Positions 48,562 through 61,068 of a stretch of DNA of 64,000 bases are shown piece after piece. Made by a program: the position numbers and the translations under genes. The notes under the pieces were generated by a model. That model did no database searches, was not told the origin of the DNA, and saw only the letters and a list, made by a program, of their open reading frames with translations. Numbering within the stretch: the stretch's first letter is position 1; each line of letters starts with the position of its first letter. Origin of the DNA: Leptodontidium sp. MPI-SDFR-AT-0119 (lineage: Eukaryota; Ascomycota; Leotiomycetes; Helotiales; Leptodontidiaceae); contig JAHLEZ010000007.1 in the NCBI GenBank assembly GCA_020726505.1, positions 682,001 to 746,000 on the forward strand. The letters are read 5' to 3'.

Positions 48562-49518
48562 ATGGCAGACCTCAACCTCCAAGAGATCCACGATCTCCTC
48601 GTCAGCGTCGCGCAAGAAGCAGGCCGAATGATGCTGGCCGCAACACCCTCCTACCTCTCCTCTGGCACGAAGAAGAACTGTAAGCACCTAATTTCCCTCC
48701 TCCTACCTCTTCCTCTCGAATAAAACGTCTGCTAACTCCTCACAGCCGCCGATCTCGTCACAGAAACCGATCGAGCCGTCGAAAAGATGGTCTCAACACG
48801 CCTCCTAACATCCTACCCCTCCTTCCAATTCATCGGCGAAGAAACCTACTACCCAGGCCAGAAACTCACCGAAGAACCTACATTTATCGTCGACCCCATC
48901 GATGGAACTACGAATTTCGTACATGCCTTCCCAGCCTTCTGCATCTCGCTCGGCTTCACGGTCAACAGGACTCCAACCGTTGGCGTGGTCTACAATGCAT
49001 ACCTCAACGAATTATACACTGCTATCAAGGGACAAGGAGCGTTCTTGGTACGAAATGGTGGAGAGAAGCTGAAGTTACCGCTTAAGCAAGATCCAGAGCC
49101 ATTGAAGGATCTCAGTACTTGTCTTGTGGGAGCGGAATGGGGCAGTGATAGAACCGGGAACAATTTCGCTCTAAAGTGCAAAGTGTTTTCCAAGCTCGCG
49201 GCTTCGAAGGAAGAGGGCGGTGCTATGGTACATTCTCTGCGGTCTCTGGGGTCAGCTGCGTTGAATCTGGTTTCTGTGGCTAGTGGGCAGCTGGATGTTT
49301 ACTGGGAGGGCGGGTGCTGGGCCTGGGACGTAGCTGCTGGGTGGTGTATATTAGTTGAGGCCGGCGGAATTATGGTTGGTGGAAATCCTGGAGATTGGGA
49401 GGTCGAGGTTGAGGGACGGAAATACCTTGGTGTGAGAGGGGCGCCGAGCGGACAGAAGCAGATTGTGGAGGAGGTTTGGGGTGTTGTTGGGGACGGGAAA
49501 CTTATTTACGAAAACTGA
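48562..49518 (+). CDS. Inositol monophosphatase family protein (QutG-like)
   Basis: Mg-dependent phosphatase, 296 aa. Exons are 48562-48679 and 48746-49518 around a 66-bp intron. Marks are GEETY (metal ligand Glu), the metal-binding DPIDGTTNFVH and the C-terminal GGCWAWDVAAG. It should dephosphorylate inositol monophosphates; fungal relatives include the quinate-cluster protein QutG, whose substrate is unclear. No quinate genes adjoin it here, so housekeeping inositol phosphate turnover is the simpler reading. Intact; the start has a good context (ATCATGG). Confidence 0.92.
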
Positions 49519-49837
49519 GGGTATGGGTTGGCAAACAAATTACGAGTGCGAAAGATTGTATAGAGTGCATTGCTACGCTATCCACAGAGAGGATAGCTTG
49601 CATAGACGCATAGGCTGGACAGCATAGATAGACGCATGGGCTAGACATAGACTACATGGCTTTCAATCGTGACTTTCAAATCCGTTGCTCATTCTACCGT
49701 GTGCTATCCTAACGTTTCTTAATTTGTGCAGGATTCTCAGAACCGCTATATACACTCTTCCAACCAACCATCCACATCTCTTCTTCTCTGTGTCTCCTCT
49801 TCATTCTCTCGCTCTCTTCTCTATTCCTTCTTTACCT
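49519..49837. other. Convergent 3' spacer
   Basis: Contains short direct repeats of GCATAGACGCATAGGCT type (about 49600-49650). No gene. Confidence 0.4.
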
Positions 49838-50600
49838 CTACCCAGTAACAGTGAACCAATTCGCCCTAACCGGACTCCCCAACTTTGCTTCACTCACAAA
49901 GGCCGTCAAATTAAACCCAATACCCCTTGAGATTGCACTCGTCTGCGTACTCGGGACCTTGAAGCCCACGGGCTGCGGATACAGGATCTCCACATACTTA
50001 TGTGCGTAGGGAGGGTTCTCGACCGGCGGAGCGGGCCCTACGTAGGCTTTGGGAGAGGTGTCTTTCGTGGTGAGTGTGTAGAGGCTGTTGGTTGCCATGT
50101 TGGTTGAAGTGAAGCCTGTCAGGAGGCAGTGGACGTTGGTTATACGTGAACCGGCGGCACCACCGACGAGGGAGCCGGGTCTGTTGGGTGTTAGTGATGC
50201 TTTGAGATTGGGAAGGTGTTGAGAAGTTTGGAAGGGAAGGTTGGCGTACACGTCTAGATCTGTGGCGAGGATGTCAATTGTCAATCTTTAACTAAACTGA
50301 ATAGAAATCTTACCGATCATGAAGAATATGTATGTGCCATTCAAAGCCTCGTCTGATGTGCCAATTGTGGGTATTTTCGCAGTTTCTGTTTATTTTCACT
50401 TCGTTAGATTCCCGAAATCGAAATGTGGTTTGAGACGTGTAGAATATCTCACCGGCTTTCGTGAGGGCCAAACCTGGGGTTATAGATTTGCTTCCAAACT
50501 TGACTTGCAGTGTTGAAGTAACATTAGGCCTGAAATTTGGAGGCGTTTGAGCAAGTGCTGTGACAGCTAGGAGAATTGGTGCTAGAGTTGAGAACAACAT
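49838..50600 (-). CDS. Secreted PEBP-like (phosphatidylethanolamine-binding) protein
   Basis: 190 aa. Exons are 50453-50600, 50314-50385, 50250-50259 (10 nt) and 49838-50180; introns 67, 54 and 69 bp. Signal peptide MLFSTLAPILLAVTALA. The fold marks of PEBP are YIFFMIDLDVPG, created by the 10-nt micro-exon, then VHCLLTGF and PYAHKYVEILYPQP. In PEBPs the DxDxP and GxHR-type segments form a ligand pocket; here the second segment is altered. Fungal secreted PEBP-like proteins are common; ligand unknown. Intact. Confidence 0.75.
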
Positions 50601-51153
50601 GTTTATGTAGTATTTAAAAAGCCGAGAGAGCAAAATCAACAACGAGAAACCTGTTGCAGGACCAGAATGGTTATATTCCAACGCAAAATACCGTCAAGTT
50701 GCCAAGTTAGGTTGTTCTGGCATCACTTGGGGCTGAAATAGGGTTCGGGGAGGGGAAGTCCACCTCCATTGGGCGGTGGGAGGATGCGTGGGCTTGAGTC
50801 GTGCCGTTTCATTCCTGATTAAATTGTTATAGAATCAGCCTAGAGATTTTGGATAGTGATCTTGATTATCGGTAGTCGATACATCCGTCCCGGCAATGGG
50901 ATATGGAGTTTTGTTTACCCCGCAATTTTGAAGCCACAGGCTGTTTGAAATTGCTCAGCAGCCGAGATCTGGACAATAGGGGCAGTAAGCGAGGAATGTG
51001 ATAACAGTGATTTGATTAGTCTGGCTTTTCGTCATGTACGCCAGCCCAAGAAGTTGTACTTTCAATGATACAGTCTCTGATCATGCATCCATTCCAATCG
51101 TCCCCCTATATCTCCACTCGATCATCAACTGCACATCAATCTGTATAAGGATT
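50601..51153. other. Intergenic spacer
   Basis: Promoter of the PEBP-like gene and 3' flank of the next gene; nothing else seen. Confidence 0.4.
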
Positions 51154-52141
51154 TCACAACCTCATGCGTGTGCCTCGGGCCTTGGATTTTGGGCTGATAG
51201 CGAGAAGATCGGCTAGGGACTCATTCCTTCGACGTTTGATGGGACTCTCTGGTTCTTCATTTGTAGGTGATCTGCAATTTTCTTCCTTGTCCAGTTGTAT
51301 CTCATCCGGTGAGTCGAGGTCCATCAAGCCCTGTGTGATCTCTTCTATTCCCTCCTGTGGCTTCTCCTCCTTGTCTTCTCGAGCGACTTCCTTTTTGGGT
51401 GGCCTGATGCCATCGGCTGTAATCCTTTGTTGCTTCCGCTGCTGTTGTTGCTCCTGCTGAACCTTCTGGTATTGCATTGCCTCCGTCCAAGCTACTAGCT
51501 TATTCCATTCATCTTTGTCCACAGCTGCCTCTTCCTCTGCGGGGACAGGAACGCGCCTGAACACTTCGTTGAACGGGATCGAATCTAAACGAATGCCTCT
51601 GGTCTCCAACGCCAAATACTTCTCATACACACAATCATCACAGCGATCACGTTCACAAAGTCTGCACCATTTGTCTTCGGCATCATTTGTCGGCCTGTTA
51701 TCCCATGCAATGGCAACAAGAGTCGCATCTTCCGCTAGAAATTCCCCGTAATTATGACGGAAGCTTCTATTGCAACTGCTCCAGAATGCTACAAACTGAT
51801 CACTGGATTTACATTTGAGGCATCGAGGGTGGTTGCAGAATTTGCAGAAGCGGCCAAGGTTTCTTCCATGCTCTTCAGTGTCTTTCTGCATGTTTCAAAA
51901 GCTATTAGCGACCTGACTTTTGAAAGGGAGTTGTAGGAAAGGAAAGAATACTTCGACACTGCAGACATACCATCCCATGCTGGTCAGATTTCCCGTTGGC
52001 CTTGTCATGAGACTCTTTGGGAGACTTGTCGTTTTCGTGACAACAGTACCAGGACCCCGGAGGGTGGACAACGACTGGCCCTTTGAGGGGCCGTATGATT
52101 TCGGGCTGCTTTTGGACCTCGTGTCTTTGTGGTGAAGACAT
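51154..52141 (-). CDS. Cysteine-rich CxxC hypothetical protein, probably nuclear
   Basis: 300 aa. Exons are 51971-52141 and 51154-51885 with an 85-bp intron (donor GTATGTC, acceptor ATGCAG). Three cysteine blocks, WYCCHEND, FCKFCNHPRCLKC and WCRLCERDRCDDC, are arranged like paired zinc sites. A Gln-rich coil (QQEQQQQRKQQR) and a C-terminal part with basic clusters (PIKRRRNE and PKSKARGTRMRL) that suit nuclear localisation follow. The domain could not be named. The start lies 208 bases from the left end of the Fot1/pogo composite, so that insertion sits in its promoter region. Confidence 0.65.
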
Positions 52142-52348
52142 TGCTTTGATAGCAATGGCTAGTCGCTGAGTGTGGCAGGTAAGGATGAAATCTGTTCGAT
52201 ATTTTTAGACACTGGGAAGTGTTGAGAATTTGAAGCATTCTGTCTCGTCGTTCGAGGAAACTTGACTTTTATCAATTGTACCTTCCTTATGAGCCCAAAT
52301 AAGGTTATTTACAAACCTGGGAAAGGTACACGGCACTGCTGCCCAATA
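52142..52348. promoter_or_regulatory. Truncated promoter between the CxxC gene and the transposon
   Basis: Only 207 bases separate the gene start from the composite transposon. Anything further upstream was displaced by about 10 kb. Confidence 0.4.
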
Positions 52349-52892
52349 AGTCCCCCCCCCCTACTTTCCGGCCACCTCGCTTAATTTCAGTACCTTCTAT
52401 TCTTTACCTAATAACTCTACGTTACATTGACTTCTATTATTAACTCCGTAGAATCTGAATCTCCTTTTAATTCTAATTCTATAGCTTTAATTTCACGATC
52501 TCTAGCTATAATTTGAGCCTCTTAAATAGCACGTGTTATAACAAACTTAAAATTTAGACTTGTCTAAACCTTCCTACGTTTCCTTGGCTTCAACTACTCT
52601 AATTTAGCCTCTAGCTCTTAAATCTGCATATTAGCCTGCCCTAAATCAAAATCCTTTTAGTTAAACCCCTTAGTAATCTTCTTAAAGAGTACACGTTAAG
52701 TTAGAAGTTGGTTATGTAATGAATTCGCTAAAGTGCGTAATCCTAAGTGAAGATCTCTTCGGCCTTTTGGAGTAGAGAAAGGTAAAGGTGTTTTTAAAGG
52801 CTCTAAAAGTAAGGTAGGTATCTCTTAAGAAGTCGGTTCGATTAGTTTATTACTATTCTCTAGTAATAATCGACTTAATAGAGGCTTGGCAG

Positions 52893-53192
52893 TGTTACGA
52901 CCTACGATGCGCCTCGTATTCTAACCGACACGGGCTCGTAGCATCGCTGGCTATGCGACGGCGCTAAGCCTAATAGGGAAGACTAGGTGGCGAGCATGCG
53001 ACATGTGGATGAATAGGCCCCGACTACGCTAGGCCCCATTAGGAGGGTCCTTCATGTATTTATACTCGAGCTCCCTCTTACAGAGAGCTCTCCTTTTCTC
53101 CTTGTCTTTTCTTCTCGATTCTAAGCGTAGCCCTAGGTCCAAATACAAAGCTTGAGTCTACTCGCCGTATCAACCTTTGGCCAGCCGTAACA
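52893..53192 (+). mobile_element. Solo LTR, 300 bp (TGTTACG…CGTAACA family)
   Basis: Second copy of the LTR at 5541-5842, flanked by GGCAG at 52888-52892 and 53193-53197. It interrupts the transposase frame between STA and AKPLL. Differences from the first copy are mostly C/T and G/A. Confidence 0.9.
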
Positions 53193-53437
53193 GGCAGTAG
53201 AGACTAGCTATAACCTACTAGCTTTCTAACTAGCCTTAATATTACTAAGTTTAATACTAGCTTTGCGTGCCTTTTAATAACATAAGAGAAAGTTACGCTT
53301 TCTAATTAGTATTAAATCGATTAAAGAACTTAATGTATATAGCTCTTTTTAGTAAGTAGCCTTTAGTGGAGAGAAAATCGACAAATCTAAAGGTTGTGTG
53401 ACGGAGGCACTCAAGACAGACAGATTCAAGACAATAC

Positions 53438-53694
53438 TGTTAGTCCACAGGCCCCTGCAGAAGCCTACCTAGATGGTGCAGGCATACTTTCGTTGATACA
53501 TGGGGGTCAGAGACCTACCGGAGGGGTTTCGGTGGGGATTTAGTGGCGTCTCGTAGTATATAAGCTAGCTCTCCTCGCACTCTCTTTAGAAATACACAGA
53601 TTTTTGAATTAATTATTTATTACTCTGTTACTATACTCGTATTGGAATATATTTACACATGTGGCGTGGTACATGAACCGGTATTACACCGACA
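53438..53694 (+). repeat. 5' LTR of the copia element
   Basis: 257 bp. TATATAAGCTAGCTCTCC near 53558-53575 is a TATA/start candidate shared by the 3' LTR. Confidence 0.9.
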
Positions 53695-54013
53695 CTAATT
53701 AGTGGCAAGCTTATATCGTCAACCTTATTATAGATAGAAAAGGTCTTAGGCTGTAGAGTGAAATCGATGACAAACTTTGGAGTACTTTATTGTATCTCTA
53801 ATAGGGCACTTGTGTGAAGGCTAGATTTAACGGGGATCGATTAAACCTTCCCCCGAGACTCGCCCTAATACTCGAAGCACGTCGAGGAAGCTATTACACC
53901 GACAGTTACTCTACGAAGATTGTCAAAGTCAATATACTTGAATCCAGAACTTTGGACCATCGAGAAACCTATCCGGGAACCCACCGGATCACTTACGAAT
54001 CGCATCCGACACA

Positions 54014-57000
54014 ATGGCGGACACCTCAGCGGAGCCAGAATTGACTCCGGAAACATTTAATGAGACGGCAACACTAAATCTTAGTCTAATTTTCACGGGA
54101 GACGTAATAGTATACTCGCGAAAGTTCTGTGAGGCCTACTACGATAGCTATCTTAAGGGAGAATTCCTTTTTTAAGACTTTTGGGAGTATTTTGAGGATT
54201 AGACGGTAAACGAGTTCAAAATGATTAAGGCTATAGAACGCATATACCTTAGAGACGACTTACGAGCCTTTGGTGTGTTTGTACGACGAGGAAAGGGGAC
54301 GAGGACGGCACACGCCTTAGTAGAGGTAGTGTAAGCTAAGGAGAATGTGTGGCCAGGAGACTAAGTAGAAATGTAAATTCGGAACTACCCCGAAACGGTA
54401 CCGAATCACCTCCGGGAATTAGTCTCTCGACTACCACCGCCAATCTCAATAACACTTTAACAAAATCAATCCCCGATGTCTCTATAACACTAATTAGAGG
54501 TAGTTATTTATTCCGTGGAGGAAGACACTCCTTTGGAGGGGTTAAGAGTAAAGCTTACGGAGACGATTTAACTATTAAGATTACTTAGGATCTCCCTTAC
54601 TAAAGGAGATGAGGTTGAGGATTTATATAGTGCAACCCCCCCACTTATAGTCCTAAAGAAGGAGTTCTTATTTACTCTTAGGAGGGATCCCCTGAGTAAT
54701 CTTTACTCGTGGAGATTAAATGACTACGCGTTACCGAATCCCACACTAACGCCAGTAATACACCCACGGGACGGGTCATTACCACCATTTGAGGTTCCTA
54801 GGACTACCGGACTACATACGGAGCTGATTCGGCCGTTATAATATGTTATAGATTTATTGACCTTAGACTAGGCAAAATCGTTAGTAAACCTTACTAAGAT
54901 ATATATTAAGGAACTCTAATATAGCAGAGACAAAGACTACTTAGATAAGAAGCTCCACATCTTCGCCGACTTGTGTTAGAGAGTATTAATAAAGACTAAG
55001 GTCTAGAACTGAGCCTTTCCGTTAATGCTACGAGACGGAACTAGTTCGTATTACTACCGGTACCTCTAGAATAAGGGGTACTCATTTAATAAGCTTATTA
55101 AAACGACTTACAAACACTTTAAGACGGAGGAGAGAGCTAATAAGTTCCTTAGCCGGTAGTTTAGTTTGACCTTCTCGATATTTCAAGAGGAGCCTCACTA
55201 GACGGGAAAGCCGGTACTAACTTAATTAAAGAACTTCGCTAAGGAATTATAAAGTATTCAGCTTGGCCTAAAAGACAACAATATATAGAACAATAAGACG
55301 CTCCGCGATAAGCTCGTGTAAGGAGTATTAGGGAACCCCCTCTTTAAGATAGCCTTATTTTAGGCACCCCTTACCTTCCTTACGTTAATAGATAGTCTTT
55401 ACTCCGCCGTTAGCGTTGAGGTAACTTATAACTCGGGATCGAGGGTAAGCAAGTACTTTAGATTATATACGAATCGCCACCGATCTTATGTCGTAGATAG
55501 GGCGGCTTATTACTTTAACCGCAGGATGAAATTTTCAAGTGGAAATAAACGCGAAGACAAATTCTAGCCTATACTAGGCTACTTAAGCTGTATTATTTAC
55601 AAGAAGATAAACTACTATAATAGTCGTCACTCCGACGAAGAGTAAGTAGCGTCTAAGGCAAGATACTTCGCGGCGCGCAAGGCTAAAGGAGTGAAAGCCA
55701 CAGACAAGACCTTCAGGAGCTACTTAACTTATGTTAAGGGAATCGACCCTAATTCTAACTAGAACCGGACTATATCCGGACACTATTCGGGAAACTACTA
55801 AGATGCGGATTTAGACACTTTAATAGATATTGACGACTCTTTAGAGAGTTCCGACGACGATAATAGTAATAGCACCGCAAACTTCACGACTATATTTATA
55901 ATAAGTAAGGCATAATATAATATACGAGAAGTCATAGGGCAACTTAAGGAGAGGAAGGCTACTTATATCTTAGAAAGCAAAATCAAGAGACCCGCTCCTA
56001 GTAAGGCCTATATAACACAATGGACAGACAGATTCTTTTAAGGCCTATTAATTGATATAAGGGCATTTAATAAAAACACGGGAGGAATTAACTAGCTGCG
56101 GGCATTATAGCGAATTCAAGATGTCAAGTTTGACACTGGCCAGGCGGGCTAGAGCCGGATCACATTCGGTGCCGGTTCGCGACCGTCCTTGGGAGTTACT
56201 ATAGTTAATACTCTGGCTAAAGAAATAGACTTTTAAATCGTGGACGTAGATATCCCGTTTCTAGTTTGCTTATAGTAGCTAGATGCGCTCAACGCGTAAT
56301 ACAATAACCTGCGTAATGTCTTGATTTAGGGTAATAAGAAGCACTTAATTATACGGAAACATAAGTATCTATAACTACTTTTGGATTAATATCGTTAATT
56401 ACTGGACACTTTTACCAGAATAATAAATGTATGCCACCTGACCGAACTAGAAATACGTCAGCTTTATAGACGTTTCGGACACCCTTCGGTAAGACGTCTA
56501 TAACACTTGCTAGACTAGGCTGGCCATGAGTATGATTCGGACGTTATATTAAGGGTCAAGGAAATGTGTGAGCACTGCTAGAAACACGTAGATACTCCGC
56601 ATAAGTTCCGCTTTAAGTTATAAGACGACGTCGACTTTAATTATATAGTCTACGTCGATATCGCGATGTTTGGAGAACGATATGCCCTCTATATAATAGA
56701 TAAGGCAACGGGTTTTAGTGCGGCGAAACTACTCTAAAAGGCCCCTAGTTCGGCTACGGCTCAGGCCACCTTTAACGTATTTAAGTCAGTATAGATTGAC
56801 ATATACCTTAGACCTCCGGATTTCGTCGTGTACGACTATAGTATTAATTTTAATTCTGAGGAGTTTCGGAGTGTACTTAGATCTGTGGGTAGTACCCCTA
56901 AGTTAGTACTTATTAAGGCACACTATTCAATTAATAAGGTTAAGCGATACTACCGCCTACTACGCCGTGCCTATGAAATCGTCACAGAAGAGCACCTTAA

Positions 57001-59276
57001 GTTAAGCGACGAAAACTAACTATAAATGGCAGTAAAGGCAGTAAACGACACAGCTAGACCTAATAGGCTTATCCTTACACTACTTATTTTTAGCGCATAC
57101 CCTAAAATAACGGAGTTAGACCCCCTAAATCCGTCAGTCGAGCAACGTGCGGCTATGATTAAGAAAGCTATAAAAGAAGTACAAAAAATCTATATTACGC
57201 GCAAAGTCGATAATGCGTTAGCTATACGAAACGGCCCCGGAACCACTTATATTCACGGTCTCTACCTTAATAATTAAGTTCTAGTGTACTAAGAAGGTAA
57301 AGGATAGACAGGACCTTACGATTTCTTAAGTATTAAGGGAAAATCATATAAGATTAATATAAGAAATAAGAGAATACGTACGTTTTAATTAACTATAGTT
57401 TATCCCTTTAAAATAGACACTTTTGGCGTTAAACGACAAAAAGAAAACTTACTAGAGGATATTTATAAGTAACATCTAGGATCCCCGATCAGAAACACTA
57501 CTGAAATAGCACCGAATCCACCCTAAATCGCTATCTAAATTCTATTTATAAAATACTTCCCAGATTTATTAACTATTAATAATAATTATAATACTAAAGT
57601 GTTTTTAACTAAGAAAGAGACAAGGGACTAAGAGCTATCTACTAAACTTCGCGTTAAAGGGAAGATTATAGCGCTTAGACTACTATTTTAGTAGTCCTAA
57701 AGGACGAAATATAAAGTACTTATTAAAAGGGGTGTTTTTGTGCCCATTTATAAGGACGACCTTAGAGTAAGAGGCCACTACATCTTTAAGTTAAGAATAA
57801 TAGACGAGGTTAAAGGCAAAGAGACGTTAGCTCTATATAAAAAGTTAAGGCTAATAATTTAATACTTTAACGACAAAGGGAAGAGAGAGATTTTGACTTA
57901 GTCTCCGATAATCTAACGATCTAGCTAACAGTTACTTATATTTTTAGCCGCTATTATCAAGCACCTAAATCGCCTCCGAAACTAATCCGAATCTTATTTG
58001 GCTATTAGGGACATCACTTAAGCCTACGTTTAAGTAAAGACAAGGCTTCTCCGGGACATTTTTATATGGCTACCGGAAGAGATCGCAGGAGATTTCCCTC
58101 CTGGCACGATATTTATAGTAGTGCTACCGTTATACGGCATACTTAAGTCTAGAAATTATTAGTTTAACACGTATTATAAACATTATATAGAGAACCTATA
58201 AATGGAGACATTAACGTACGACTTATACTTACTAATTAGTACTAAAGAAAGCTATGACTTTAGTATCGTGGGAATATAAATAAACGACACGTTAATTCTA
58301 GGAAATGAGGACTTCTTAGTAAGAGAACAGGATGAGATTACTAAGGCCGGTTTTCTAATAAAGCCGATACGAGTACTACTCCTTAACGAAACTATTACGT
58401 TTAATAAGTATCCTATTTCTATAGACAAGGACAGCCTCTACATATTATAAAAGGGTTAAGGAGTAAGGCTAAAGCTAGTCGACACAAGAAAAGAGGACTA
58501 TAAAAAGGCCTATAGAGAGTAACAAGCTCGTGCGGCTTACCTTGCCACTATTTATTAGCCGGAAATAACATTTGATCTCTTAGTCGTAGCGCAACACTAA
58601 GATCCGACGGAAGACGACGTCAAGGCCTTAAACCTACGCCTTAAATAGTAAATAAACAACCTAAAGAGAGGACTCTAATACGTACTAATTAACTTACGGT
58701 CTATAAAGGTCTACGTTTTTATAAACAGTTCTTTTACTAATAATAAAGACCTAAGTTTATAGATAGGTTTCGTATTAGTAATTAGTGCCAAAACGGTAAG
58801 GGATACGCAATTCACCTTAACTAATAACATCGTACATATTAGCTTAACAAAATATAAGAGAGTAACTCGTGTAGTACTCGTATTAGAGTTATATACTATA
58901 GTAGTTAATATCGATATATTAATCTCTCTTAATATAACTATTAATATAATAACTAATAAGCTTAGTATCCCACGTCTTCTTACTATTATTTACACGGATT
59001 CTTTGTCCTTTTATAAGTGTATTGTCAAGCTTAGTATAACGAAAGAGAAGCGCCTAATAATTAATATTATGGCCATTCGTCAATTATATAAGCGCAGAGA
59101 GCTAACGGAGGTTCGATAAATTAATAGCGCTAATAATCCTGCTAACGCTATAACAAAGAGCGCTCTAAATAAGGCTCTTCGGGATTTTATTAATACTAAT
59201 ATCCTTACTATTAAAATAGAGGGTTAAGTTTAACGGTCAACTAGAGTCGATTTAGACTAATAACAGAGGGGTTTCT
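54014..59276 (+). pseudogene. Copia gag-pol polyprotein, one register broken only by stop codons
   Basis: Starts MADTSAEPELTPETF at 54014. One reading frame carries recognisable sequence throughout: Gag; a protease-like FDTGQAG region (about 56125); GAG-pre-integrase LYRRFGHPSVRRLYN with CEHCQKH (about 56465-56590); integrase YVDIAMF, DYSINFNSEEF and KAHYSINKVKRYYR, where the last catalytic Glu is Lys; MAVKAVNDTA and PSVEQRAAMIKKAIKE (57026-57180); reverse transcriptase; and RNase H MAIRQLYKRRELTEVR, then NPANAITKSALNKALRDF (59069-59200). Positions 54014, 56828, 57026 and 59069 are all in the same register, so there is no net indel over 5 kb, while stops replace Gln and Trp many times. The exact end (59226-59276) is uncertain. 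Confidence 0.82.
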
Positions 59277-59560
59277 TATACTCGTTGATTTTTTTTATAT
59301 ATTTCCTTATAACTCTCATTTTATTAATTTATCACTTGCGATTATTTTTATATTTAATTAATTTACGAAGTCAGAAACACACTCGATTTAGTTCTAAAAC
59401 ACCTTCTAATTTAAAGTACTAACGGGCGGCCTTACAACGACACTCTAATAAGAACAAACTGCCGGTTTTACTATAGGGGGCTACTCCCGTATAATAGTAT
59501 AAAGAAAGTGCCGTTACGAAGAACTTACCACGAAGCTAATCTGAAATAGGGCCGAATCCC

Positions 59561-60245
59561 TTACTTATAAATATTTAGAAAAGGTTCCTTGTCCTCCTCC
59601 TCCGCGCTATAGCGGCGACTTCGGCGGGGGCGCTTAATAGGAGGATCGTCCTCACCGCCGTCCTCCCTATTACGCTTAGTGGCGGCAGAGGAGACGACGG
59701 TGAGGAGTTAATTTAAGACTAATACCGTCTCTTATTATATAAAGTGTTAATACTTAAGAGCCTTAATATTAAAAAGGAATAAAGGGGTTAACTTACTACT
59801 TACGAGCTAGCCAAGCCAGCGATTTCCCGGCGTATAGCGCGGGTTTCTTCTAATAACGCCAACAACAACTCCCTAGTAGTTTTTAATACACTAGCGGCGG
59901 CGACTAATAATGCCAAATTAATTAATTCAGCGGCAATAACGATAGCTTCTTTATCTTTCGCCTCGAGGGCGGCAACTAGACGGAGGTACTCTTCGGCTAC
60001 AAACCACGGGATCTGTTATATATTAGTAACTATATATCCGGAGTACTTTCGGTAGTAATTCGGATGTAATTCAGAATGGGAAAAGAAAATAGGAGTACTT
60101 ACTAGGTTATACTAAGACTTCTTTTATACGCAATATATATACTTCTTACTCTTGGGATTATTAAAGGCACAATCGTGGGATAGGTCCTTTGCGATAAGGC
60201 GGACGCATCGAATGTAGTATTTGCGGTAGGCGAGGTCGAGCGCTC
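59561..60245 (-). pseudogene. Antisense spliced ORF inside the copia element
   Basis: Between RNase H and the 3' LTR on the opposite strand. Coding-like exons are 60103-60245, 59804-60012 and 59561-59718, joined by GT..AG introns. They read LDLAYRKYYIRCVRLIAKDL with CAFNNPKSKKYIYC (a zinc-knuckle-like Cys pair), IPWFVAEEYLRLVAALEAKD and a helical stretch to IRREIAGLAS, and a basic nuclear-signal-like tail KRPRRSRRYSAEEEDKE. Stops look RIP-made. The 5' end was not found. It is a guess that it is an accessory gene of the element. Confidence 0.5.
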
Positions 60246-60414
60246 CTGTGGGAATTAGTATAGGCACTATTTTTAGTTAATACACCGTTTCCCCACTGAA
60301 CTACTACTAAAGTGTATACGTACTTTTAACTAGTTTATTTAATTTAATATAGTCTATCTAATTATATTAGTTTTAGACTATGTCAAATAAGTAAGGCAAT
60401 GTCTAAAGTAGTTA

Positions 60415-60447
60415 TATATATATTATATATATATATATATATATGTG
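60415..60447. repeat. TA-dinucleotide microsatellite in the copia interior
   Basis: A run of TA with one break, followed by GTGTGTGG. Part of the non-coding stretch before the 3' LTR. Confidence 0.6.
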
Positions 60448-60811
60448 TGTGGCTAAGAAAAGAAAACCTCAATTCTGGGGGAATCCAGCGCATATATATA
60501 CCTTAACTCGTGGACAATACTAAGCCTAGGGGTTGTTGTTAACAACCTCGCTTAGCCGATTTCGCTACCTTACGTATTATCGTATACCGGAACGCCTCTA
60601 TTAATACTAACACAGCCATTATAGAGCACCGCCGTACTACTATACTTAATTCGGGTACCTTTCGGAGCACTTTCGGACCGAGGTCAGGTGTTGCTTAACA
60701 CTTAGTTAATTCTGGTATTTTTGTACTTCTCATTTTTTTGTTAGGTTACCTCTAATTTATTAAGGGCTTTAACTATATTAGAATATGTCTTTCCAAAAGA
60801 AGTTTTGCCTG

Positions 60812-61068
60812 TGTTAGTCTACAGGCCCTTACAAAAGCCTACCTAGATAGTGCAGGCATACTTTCGTTAATACATAGGGGTCAGAGACCTACCAGAGGGG
60901 TTTCGGTAGGGATTCGGTAGCGTCTCGTAGTATATAAGCTAGCTCTCCTCGCACTCTCTTTAGAAATACACAGATTTTTGAACTAACCATTTATTACTCT
61001 GTCACCATACTCGCATTAGAATATATTCACACATGCGGCGTAGTACATAAACCGGTACTGCACCGACA
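60812..61068 (+). repeat. 3' LTR of the copia element
   Basis: 257 bp; same ends as the 5' LTR. Purine-rich CCAAAAGAAG (about 60792-60801) just upstream is a polypurine-tract candidate. Confidence 0.88.

Larger units (their letters stand above)
53438..61068 (+). mobile_element. Complete Ty1/copia retrotransposon, 7.63 kb, RIP-degraded
   Basis: Flanked by AATAC at 53433-53437 and 61069-61073. LTRs of 257 bp at each end start TGTTAGTC and end CCGACA. Domain order protease, integrase, reverse transcriptase, RNase H defines copia. The interior is unusually long after RNase H (about 1.5 kb), with an antisense ORF. The two LTRs differ mainly by C/T and G/A. Confidence 0.92.
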
